Of a stretch of 64,000 nt of DNA, positions 55,512-64,000 are shown in pieces. Position 1 is the stretch's first letter. Each line of letters begins with the position of its first letter. Made by a program: the position numbers and the translations under genes. The notes under the pieces are model-generated. The model did no database searches. It was not told the origin of the DNA and saw only the letters and a list, made by a program, of their open reading frames with translations. Location: contig OZ020514.1 of the NCBI GenBank assembly GCA_963971425.1, positions 19,689,406 to 19,753,405 on the forward strand, written 5' to 3'. The DNA is from Bryoerythrophyllum caledonicum. Its lineage: Eukaryota; Streptophyta; Bryopsida; Pottiales; Pottiaceae.

Positions 55512-57516
55512 TGTCGTAGTACGCATTGGCAAGTATTCACATCTTAACACAAAGATACCCTTAAGGTAATCGTTCCCACAGTGAGTCACCGAGAACTACA
55601 ACGACTAACAACAAACCATGATCTGTACAATGTCAACTATACAATATATACATCAAAAGAAAGGAGAGAAAGGTTTAGATTACAAGGGTGGACGTTAATT
55701 ACACAAACCGCCCCACCCAAGTACTTTACATGGCCCGGATTCCACTTGGCCCAGATTCCACATGGCCCGGATCGTACATGGCCCGGATTCCACATGGCCC
55801 GGATCGTACATGGCCCGGATTCCACATGGCCCGGATCGTACATGGCCCGGATTCCACATGGCCCGGATCGTACATGGCCCGGATCGTACATGGCCCGGAT
55901 TCCACATGGCCCGGATCATACATGACCTTTACAACTATATACATTATAGACATCCGGATACTTGCGTATCCGGGGGGTGTTTTATCACCATGAACGACGG
56001 TTCAGGGACTCAAACAAGTTTTAGTAAACGTTACTTCTTTCTCACAGCTTCTCCAATCACTCCTACTCACTAACTTGGGATGGTTGTGGTGTCACTGGGT
56101 TCCCCCCGTAAGAGGGGATAAGGCTTGGGCCTTAAGGACTAACACTTACTCTTGTGGCACGTACGTGGTGTACCCACCCTTTGAGCTGTTAGACCTTCCT
56201 TCACCTCAGAATCAACTAAAGGAATAGTACGTCGTGGGTTCGCCTAGCTACTAGCCCCGGGTACCCGATTCCCACTCCTTTTCTTCAGGGAACAAAGTCC
56301 TCCTCCTATTACTCCGATGGTCACCTCGCAAAGGGGTTAGTTGGATCTCCTTTCTTCTCTCAAGATAATCCGAGCTATTAGAGTCGGTCTGGACTTACTG
56401 CCCTTAGGTCAAACCAGTCTACTCCGTCCTCAACACGAAGGGTTGATGGTGTGTAGTGCTCCTATGGATCAACGTATCCGACCAAAGGTTGATGCGTCTG
56501 GGATCTAGAGTACACCTTCACAATCGATGACATACTGCCGCCGGCCGGTCACACAAGACATATCAAGACTCCTTCCACACCCGTCACTCCCCCTCGTCCT
56601 GCCCTAGCCACTTATAATCTCACATGTTATTCCCCTCCACCACGACTAATCTACTTGAGGAAACAAGGAAACAATCACAAGGGGTCAGAGTTAGAGTCAC
56701 GCCCAACTAACCATCTAACCATCTCACCTATTATTCCCCTCCACCACGACTAATCTACTTGAGGGAACAAGGAAACAATGACTCGACGGTTAGTATGGAC
56801 TTGAGGAGTGGACTACTTGAGATGGTACTCACAGTCATATAGAATCCGAGCTCTCCAACCGTCGAAGGTTTTCTGAGAGCGTAGGTTTAGAATTGAACTG
56901 AAAGCAAGTACACACATCAAGCAGTGAAGAGAGACGCCACGAGACTCCTCTCTTATGCTGCTCTCGACTCCTCGTGAAGGCTGCTCTCAACTCCTCGTGA
57001 AGGCTGGCCCGGACTGGTCCTGCTCTTCGTCTTGATCTTCACGCGCTCTTCGTGTACGCCGTAGCTCTTCGTCCTGTGATGATCTTCTTCGTCTACTAGC
57101 TATGTTGATCCTCCTCGTGGAGATGGTCTTTATGCCTGGTGGCCCGCGTCTTAGGAACCTTCCTGGTCCTATCCAGTCCCGCTTCTCCCCACCTTCCGGG
57201 CCAGATTCGGGCTCCTTCCTTCTTCCGGGCCAGATTCGGGCTGGTGCGGGTTGGCCCGGATGATGGCCTTCCTTGCCTCTTGGTCTTTTTGCAGGGTTGG
57301 GGCCCGAGGGACTGTGTTTAGGCTAGAGTCTAAGTCATAGCTCTAGGTCCCTCCTTGCTACTATTAAGGCTTTTATAAAAGCCCCGTATTTCTCCTATCC
57401 GAATCTTACTTAAAGATTAATCCCGGTTGGGAATAACCTTCTAGCCAAGCTACCTTTCCTAATTTTAATACCTATATGTACCTAACTAAAAAAAACAAAA
57501 ATTTTGTGGTACGACA
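55512..57516 (-). repeat. Right LTR (5' LTR of the minus-strand element), 2,005 bp
   Basis: Same tips as the left LTR, TGTCGTAGTAC and TACGACA, and the same minisatellite at about 55,730-55,922. Only about four substitutions and two one-base length differences from the left LTR were seen by eye. Confidence 0.93.
55730..55922. repeat. 16-bp minisatellite in the right LTR
   Basis: Identical unit pattern and copy number to the left LTR, as expected for a recent insertion. Confidence 0.9.
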
Positions 57517-57842
57517 GCATGCCAGAATGCCAACTGGTTTCCTTTTCAGACGTACCCAGTCTAGCGTCCGGAATAGAGTTGCTTCTCGAACTAGGCAAGG
57601 CTTGCCTCATAGGAAGAGGTGGTTCATCATCGTGTACCTGTATGGGGTCGATTGGGGTACCTGCACAGATGATCCGCGCGGCTGTGGCCAAGGACTGGAG
57701 TCCAATGTTGGGTGCCGCTGATGAACTCGGTTCATACCGCACATCAACTTCAATCATCGTGGCATCAGGCGTCTGCGTCACATTGACGAAGTCAGTGTGA
57801 GAAATATTAGGATGAAATACAAAAGAAAACGGTATGATACAC

Positions 57843-57856
57843 CCGGAGATCTCCGG
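57843..57856. repeat. Palindrome site in the copy B intron
   Basis: Perfect CCGGAGATCTCCGG, matching the altered site at 31,287 in copy A. It lies in the intron before the linker exon. A damaged second site is visible at about 57,955, in place of the perfect site 31,399 of copy A. Confidence 0.85.
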
Positions 57857-58410
57857 TTCAATGTGGTCCTTGCCTATCGGGTGAACTATATCTGAGCATG
57901 GCCATGAGAAAGAAGAGCCCTAAAATATGGAAGGCATCCTAAACGTATGAACAGCCAGGGATCTTCGAGTCATGTAGTTTTCTTAGCTGTTATACCTCGC
58001 TAGTGTAGTTCATCCTCGACATTGCCCGTGTTAGAACACCATCGCCTGGGGTTGACCCAGTGATGGCAGTCTCCTCTGCCTCCTCGGCAGCAGCGTCGGG
58101 TACGTCGGCTAAAATATTCAAGTGGTACTTGAATATTTCTTCGGCCCATGATTCTGCCTTGAGTTTGGCATCTTCGCTGCTCACAATCTCGAGGACCCGC
58201 GCGTCGTGAGTCTGCAAGATAAAACCTGCGTAAGGCGTCATCCAAAACATATAACTGAAGACAGACCAGAAATCTAAGACGTTGAAGTGCTTGGGAAGGA
58301 TGTCCTGCTTACCAATCCGAGGTATGTTAAATGTGGTCCACCATGGACATTGACGACCACCATATCCTCTCTAATGAACCCGGTGAACAGCAAATCAAGG
58401 ACCGAGATCC

Positions 58411-59670
58411 TTAGCTGTAAGACACCGGTTTGCTTCCAGCGCTAGATGGTTTCTGGATGTTGAGTAGCTGAAAAAAGGCCTGCATTTTGTCCGCATGGAC
58501 TTTGTAGAGCCTCTTGAATGACTGAGCAGGCGTCTCGCTCAAGTCGTATTCATACAAGAAAACACAATACATTGCCCCCCCGACCCTGATTATTGGGGTC
58601 AGAAACCAATCACTTGGGTGGGGGAAGTAGTAGACCACATGCGTCGCCGACAATTTTACCTTGCCCCTGGACTCTCTCTGCCGAAGACTGATGTACCTCT
58701 TCAATTCAACGAATCCCGCAACATCGGTGATAACAACGGACGGTGATCTGACCCTCGTCCTCCCGTCCTTCGTGTCCACTTCCAGATGGTCGAAAATGGT
58801 TTTGAAGTCCAACGCATCCAGGACCTGTGCACGGCATATGTCGTCTTTCACGTGATAGAGGAAAAAGAAGTAGAAGTGAGGCTCATTGACGTTACGCCAC
58901 TCCTGAATGTCCGGCATGATAAGTACTTCGGCGATCTCGCCCCCTCTCTCTGGCATAACCCTGCAGGTGTATTTGGAGTCGAACAGGGACGTGTCATCCG
59001 TGGGTGTGGCCTCGGCAGCATCTTCAACGATGTGTTGACTCCAAATGGACACAAGGACGTCAGGGCTAGGGTCGGTGTCCTTGTTGATCGCCTTTAGTCG
59101 ACCCTCAAGCCAAGCTTTACCCTTGGCAGAGTGATTAGCGGCGTCCACCCAGGACTCGAGCTGAACCCGTCCAATATCCCACTCTGCCGCAAAGGCGTCC
59201 CACTGCTCCTTCGTGTAAGGGACGAAGTCAGCAGCCTTCGAGGAAAGGGGGTGTGACTTGTAATTTAACATCAGTTCATTCTTCATTGCCCGGATTCTCT
59301 TCTCCCTGTTCGCCGCGTTTTTGAGTGTCTCGGCCTGCCCTTTCATAGTACCTTGGTTTGCCGCTTTGGAGGACTTTACACAGACCTTCTTCGCGAGCAC
59401 TAACTCCGCGAGGTAGTCAAGGTCTTCAGCGCGCATTTTGTAGAGTGGCTTGAAGTTGTTCTGCACCAGAGGCTTCCGCTTCAGCTTAGCTGGGTCTCCA
59501 CTCTTCCCGTTCGAGTCTGGCAGAAGTCCAGCAACGAACATCCTATCGATTTGGATCCACTTCTGGACCACCGCGTCATCCATCTCGAATAGAAGAGGGA
59601 CCTTCGCGTCTTTTGGGTTAGTTTTGCCGAGGTGAGTGAAAACCATCGGCACCACTTACCGTTGGAACGT
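58411..59670 (-). pseudogene. Second large exon of ParB-FCP1 gene (copy B)
   Basis: 414 open codons from 59,655 match the copy A exon and show the text VQLESWVDAANHSAKGKAW, where copy A has a stop. It is preceded by acceptor ATTGCAG at 59,671. The frame is lost near its 3' end compared with copy A. Confidence 0.6.
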
Positions 59671-59702
59671 CTGCAATAATATATAACTCAGTGTGTGAGC
59701 AC

Positions 59703-59716
59703 CCGGAGATCTCCGG
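59703..59716. repeat. Palindrome site in the intron between the ParB exon and the second large exon (copy B)
   Basis: Perfect CCGGAGATCTCCGG; the counterpart in copy A is 33,151-33,164 in the same intron. Confidence 0.85.
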
Positions 59717-59792
59717 TATATTGGATTGGTTGCTTGAAGAATGAGCGCATTGATATAATTGAAATATATTCAGGCGGAGGATGTAAGCTTAC

Positions 59793-61110
59793 CGAGAATT
59801 CGTCAGATTGTGGACGACCATAGAGTTGGGGGGCTAGTTTTCCGAACTCAAACCACTTCACTCTGCACGTTTGCAGCTGCTCGGTAAAACTCTGCTCCTT
59901 CCGCAGACCCGTCAGATCTTGGTTCAGAGCGCGTGAGAGTTGTAGCAGGGTCATGTCTTTGGGGTTTGGTTTGGTCCAAACCGGGATGATAGAGAAGTGC
60001 AAGATTTCTTCGAGGGTCCACGTTGTTGGCAGTTCGTTTGACAAGATCTTGTGCGCCTCTACAGTATGCTGACCACCAATAATATAAAAGTGTGTCGTGT
60101 CCCTAAGGCAGTCCTCCTTCGTCGATTTGGTCACGAAGAACTCCACCTTAGTTCCGTCAGGTTTATTCTTCAGAGGCAAGACTCGAATGTGAATCTCAGG
60201 GGCCGTGGCCTTCGAGGACGCGTAAACTGCGTTGATGATTCCTTCGAGCCGTTCTTTCTCGATGCCCCTGTACACTAATCCTCCAAGGGTGGCCCTGTGT
60301 AGGTTATTGAAATGAACGAGCTTCACAACATCCTTCTTCGTGACAGGGTCTTCTACTGTCAAAGACTTATTCTTGAGTTTGTAAATGTTTTTGAACGCGT
60401 CGTTGAGAACCTTCCCAATTGCTTCAACTTCAGTCCGCCTCATTTTGGCGAGGTCAGCCTGTGTGAAGTTTAGGCACTTTTCGATCGCGAGGCCAGGCTC
60501 ATCGGCCTTCGCTTTCTTTCCCTTCTTTGCCCGTGACGAGGAACATGGGGTCGAAGTTTTCAAGGTGGTCTTGCGTTTTCTTCCCGGGGTTGATTCTGGT
60601 GTCAGGGACAGAATGAGAGTCGAATTTGGGACGGGCTTTCGGGACTTCTCTTGTGCTTCTGCCATCCACTTCCACTGCTCATTAACGTACGCCGGACTCC
60701 ATGTATCACTCGTGGGAGGGCCGTATAAGAAGTTCTCATTCTGACATGTCTCCGCCATCTCATCCGATATCTTAGATGTCTCCAGAATCAAGCCGTATAT
60801 GAGAGGCTTGGTGGATGAGTCCACGTTCTCCTAGACGACAAGGAGGCAGACCTCGTCGTCAAGACCCTGCATCTCTAGAACCTCGAGTCCAATGTCGGGG
60901 TGTCCCTGTTTGCCAATCCGAAGTTGGTGGACGTATGTCTAGGGTTCTTCAAGGGTTTTCAAGAGCTTCATTCCCCACTGGCTAATGCTCTCTCGGCATT
61001 TGTAGACGTAGCCAACATTGTGAATTCCTCTGTAGACAAACTCAGGGAGCCAGTACTCTACAAACATCCCAAGCTTCCCGGGACGACTTTCAGTCGGAAG
61101 TGTGGTTGTC
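59793..61110 (-). pseudogene. ParB-like domain exon (copy B)
   Basis: 378 open codons from 60,824 include the ParB-like core HFYIIGGQHTVEAHKIL, LHFSIIPVWTKPNPKDM and LLQLSRALNQDLTG. The N-terminal part (SCRDSWTTTLPTESRPGKL) is in another frame at 61,253-60,939. Donor AATTCTCG|GTAAGC at 59,792 matches copy A. Differences such as VVAHKVL/VEAHKIL show protein-level constraint before decay. Confidence 0.65.
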
Positions 61111-61352
61111 CACGAATCCCTGCAAGATGAGTTCGAAAGAACACAAATGCAGTTAGAAATCACTACAATTAACCGGTAACCTATGGGGAGTCCGTCACTC
61201 AAAACCGGTTGTATTCCTAGAGATGGATGATAGAGAACGAGCTTCCAAATCAATTATTTACTGCCCCAACTAGGGGAGGTCTTCGCACAATTATCAGATC
61301 TACAGACACTTGAATTATCTTAAATCGCTTGAAGTATCTTGCATGCACTCAA

Positions 61353-61816
61353 CCGGAGATCTCCGGTTCGGCAGGCAAGATCTGTAGTCGTCGTGAGGGG
61401 ATATCGAAACTTACTTGAAACGTCCCGAGATCTACAGCTCTATGTCGGATTGTGAGCAGCAATGGCGTTCGTTTTCGTTTAATTCCATTGCGAAAGTAAT
61501 CGGAGATCTCCGGCTGATTTGTGGAAGTCGTCTGCATTCGTCTAGGAACGATTCGGTGCAAATCAGTCGGATCCATTTCTTTCATGAACCGGGGATCTCT
61601 GGATAATGACCAGAATGACGAGTTTCACAATATTCACATCGTCCTACGCGCGTATATGCACTTCTTCGTATCGTCCGGAGATCTCCAGATATTTTCAAGA
61701 TTTACTAAATCGTGGATATATATTTTAAGACTCATCAAACCTCGACATTATCCGGAGATCTCCGGCTGATTATTGGAACTCCGTCTTCCGTTCGGGGTGC
61801 AACCGGAGATCTCCGG
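61353..61816. repeat. Cluster of six palindrome sites (copy B leader)
   Basis: Sites start at 61,353, 61,500 (one change), 61,589 (two changes), 61,675 (one change), 61,752 and 61,803. Spacing parallels the copy A cluster (89, 86, 77, 51 against 89, 55, 76, 41). Confidence 0.85.
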
Positions 61817-63426
61817 CTGCAGCAAATACGGAATAACATTGCACTAATCGCTACTGACCATCACGCGTATATTCACATTCATTCACAGAGAAGTTTGACA
61901 TACTACTCTGGAAGTTTTACATACTCAAAATTCATGTTTCAAATTAGAAAACACAATGAGACGTATCAAATGCTCACACAATGCTTTCAATAACCGACCT
62001 TACACACAGGAAATTGAACCTGCAAATGTTCCGATGGAACGCCAAATGTGACGTTTGCACATGGATTACTCTTGTCATTAAATCGGACCGGACTCGAAAG
62101 ACTCAGTATGGACAAGCACATTCTAACATTCGTACAATGCCATAATCACACGCATATACATGAAATGAAACACACTTCTGTTCATGGGACATCAAAAAAT
62201 GAATCGACAATAGCCTAATAGATATCTGAAAACTAGTACTCATCTTCTGAGGTTTCTATTCATTATTCAAGTGTACTTTATTGTCATACACCTGCTCAAA
62301 ATCAAATGAACAAACTTGAATCACAATCAAATAAAGAATCCACACACGGTCGCTCGGACACAGTGGACACAGTTCAATGTTGTGGACTTATCGGTCTCCT
62401 TTCCATGAAGTCTCATTCGACGTTCCAGCTCCAGACGCCATTTCCCAACCTCCTCGAGGAACTCCTCGGGATCGAAGCGAATTCACAGCTCTGAATAACA
62501 TCAACAATCAACAACTCAGCTTTTTAAAACCTACAATTTTTCATATGCCCTAGAATTTAAGGTCCACATCTGATTGACAAGATTTCCGCGAAATAAATTT
62601 CAACACTGCTCATTTACGGATAACATGCCCATTTAAACGCATAACATCCATAACATGCTCGTTTACGGACCTTCTATACTGAATGCACTGAACACCAGAA
62701 CCCTATACCCTAAGTCCTACAATTCCGCTTCAACGTCTAACAAATTCAGAATTACTCGACTCTCTTGAACCCTAATGGCGCTTACGGAACCCTACACCTG
62801 CCCCAGTGCCGATTCTAAGCAGTAAGCAACTACGATACTTGATGACACTGAATTTTACTCTGTGAGAAAGTACATACCTCTTCACTGACCGATTTGGCGC
62901 ACCCATTCGTCGTGGTTGTTCGTGAAGACGCCACCCTCAACCGCAACGTCGTTTCCGCTTCGCTCGTGAACCGAGACGCTCGCAAAATTTAAATGCCTAT
63001 TTCAATATCTTTGTTCCAGTCCTGCTCTCCGACCTTCAGTCCATATCCAGAAACAACGTCTCGACGATATGCTCAATGTCCCTCACTATTATCAACACTC
63101 ACCTCGCACACCGACAGCCTCTCACAGCGCACACCGCCCTAACCTAATGCGTTGACGCCTATTGCGCAAACCACGAAAAAAACCCCTCCCGCCACTTCCG
63201 CTAACTACCTACCACATTACAAAGACAATAACCATAAAAAACAAGAGAGGTTTGATGCTTGGAGTTCCCCTAACCCGATATGGACAAGCTGGACGACTCA
63301 AGGGATGTGACGGCTCATGATGACAGTGGGTGAACTTAAAAATCAGCTCTAATCACGTACATATACAACGTGTATATTTCACAATCATGAATTGTCAATG
63401 TCGTGAGCATGCGTGACAAGACATAT

Positions 63427-63520
63427 TGATACCCGGATTCCTGGGAATTACATATGGCTACAGTAGATACTCGGGTTCACCGGGTATTAGAGTAATCATT
63501 ATACTTGAATTTAAAACGTC
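63427..63520. promoter_or_regulatory. Conserved inverted-repeat block upstream of the ParB-FCP1 gene (copy B)
   Basis: GATACCCGG ... ACTCGGGTTCACCGGGTATTAG, nearly the same as the block in copy A. Conservation outside genes suggests a role for the element. Confidence 0.45.
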
Positions 63521-63539
63521 ATAAGTGAATAAGCTTAAT

Positions 63540-64000
63540 CTCCCTCTCCGTTACTCTCCCTCCCTTCTTTCCCTCACTTGTTTTTCTCATTTATGTTTTG
63601 CTCTCCCCTCCTTCTCCATCTCCATCTCATTTTTAATCTTGATTCTAGTAATTTTTAGACTCCCCGTGATTTCAATAATTACACATTCTTAAATTAACCT
63701 ACTACTCTAAAAATAAATCCCGCACTCTTCCTCGCTTATTTTCCCTCCCTATCCCTTATTCTCCCTCACTTCCTTACTCTCCCTCTCTATCTCTTTTCTA
63801 ATTTTGACTTTTTTTTTTATTCCCTAAATTTCCCTAGTGGCATATTCTAAAAATATAAACTTAGACTTTAAAATAAATCCCTCCCTTACTCTCCCTCACT
63901 TACTCTCCCTCTCTTCCTTATTCTCCCTCCCTTACTCTCCCTCCTACTTGTTTTTAATTTATTATACTCTTACTCTCCCTCGCTTACTCTCCCTCCTATT
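63540..64000. repeat. CT-rich tandem modules after copy B
   Basis: Same TACTCTCCCTCCC / TTCTCCATCTCCATCT modules as at 36,690-37,925. The window ends inside them, so copy B may continue to the right, where a second transposase gene would be expected by analogy with copy A. Confidence 0.8.

Larger units (their letters stand above)
46620..57516 (-). mobile_element. Young Ty3/gypsy-type LTR retroelement inserted in copy B
   Basis: About 10.9 kb, with two LTRs of 2,005 bp each and target duplication GCATG on both sides (46,615-46,619 and 57,517-57,521). The element reads on the minus strand in the order gag (about 54.9-53.2 kb, three C-x2-C-x4-H-x4-C zinc knuckles), protease (about 52.4 kb, IDGGSG), RT and RNase H (about 52.2-50.2 kb, FIDD, RKLNAATKKDYFPLP), and integrase (about 50.0-49.1 kb, HHCC and D,D-35-E type text). 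That order is Ty3/gypsy. RT wording such as MDGFSGYNQ and FIDDFAVF, together with a tRNA-Asp-like primer site, resembles the Athila/Tat side rather than chromoviruses. The LTRs differ at only about six positions, so the insertion is recent. The coding part is broken, with roughly five breaks. Confidence 0.92.
45202..62930 (-). pseudogene. ParB-FCP1 fusion gene, copy B, split by a retroelement
   Basis: Same exon order as copy A: 5' leader near 62.9 kb; small exon near 62.4-62.5 kb; ParB exon about 61,110-59,793; second large exon 59,670-about 58,320; third exon about 58,215-58,005; linker exon split between 57,770-57,522 and 46,614-46,250; FCP1 exon about 45,860-45,202. Splice sites are mostly conserved. 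The retroelement at 46,620-57,516 lies inside the linker exon. The second large exon has an early stop (near 59,657) and a later frame change, and the ParB exon has a frame change near 60.9 kb, so the gene is dead as it stands. Coding text is still close to copy A, with many differences at third codon positions. Confidence 0.65.

Noticed and set aside
1-64000. CRISPR arrays, riboswitches, rRNA or tRNA genes
   Set aside because: I saw no regularly spaced direct repeats, conserved tRNA boxes or rRNA segments, and the window is eukaryotic.

Overview
This is eukaryotic nuclear DNA, most likely from a streptophyte (land plant or charophyte alga). The support is spliced genes with GT-AG introns, plant-type CCCTAAA telomere-like DNA at 38.57-38.75 kb, and plant-style Ty3/gypsy, Ty1/copia, Helitron-like and LINE sequences. 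I cannot name the species. I see no rRNA, tRNA or recognisable single-copy host gene; almost everything that can be named is mobile-element DNA of different ages.

Left third (1-22 kb): AT-rich and old. It holds a decayed minus-strand gene with a ParB-like motif (about 3.7-5.0 kb), CA-rich simple repeats, two adjacent Helitron-like elements (9.52-10.59 kb), a decayed DUF7869-type DNA transposase (about 12.4-15.2 kb) carrying a 240-bp MITE, a decayed coiled-coil/RING-like gene (16.3-18.9 kb) and a copia fragment (20.5-21.6 kb). From 22.2 to 28.24 kb lies a 5'-truncated LINE with RNase H and a restriction-like endonuclease. It is split by a 1.98-kb insertion with a 5-bp target duplication.

Right half (28.3-64 kb): the main discovery. 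Two homologous copies of a large, multi-exon, minus-strand gene (A at 29.5-36.1 kb, B at 45.2-62.9 kb) appear to encode an N-terminal ParB-like domain joined to a C-terminal FCP1/NIF (HAD) phosphatase-like domain. Between them is a plus-strand, two-exon DUF7869-type transposase gene (40.1-43.6 kb) that looks whole. The region is studded with about 20 perfect and about a dozen near-perfect copies of the 14-bp palindrome CCGGAGATCTCCGG. They occur in introns, in leaders and occasionally in exons. I saw none before 28.4 kb and none inside the young retroelement. I read this as a large, largely undescribed DNA transposon family: a transposase, a ParB-FCP1 fusion protein and dispersed palindromic sites that one of them may bind. 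The decayed ParB-like and transposase genes at 3.7-15.2 kb look like an ancient relative with the same divergent layout.

Copy B is split in one exon by a recent, complete-length Ty3/gypsy-type element (46,620-57,516) with two 2,005-bp LTRs and a GCATG target duplication. CT-rich tandem repeats follow both copies of the ParB-FCP1 gene; after copy A come Helitron-like ends and a telomere-like tract.
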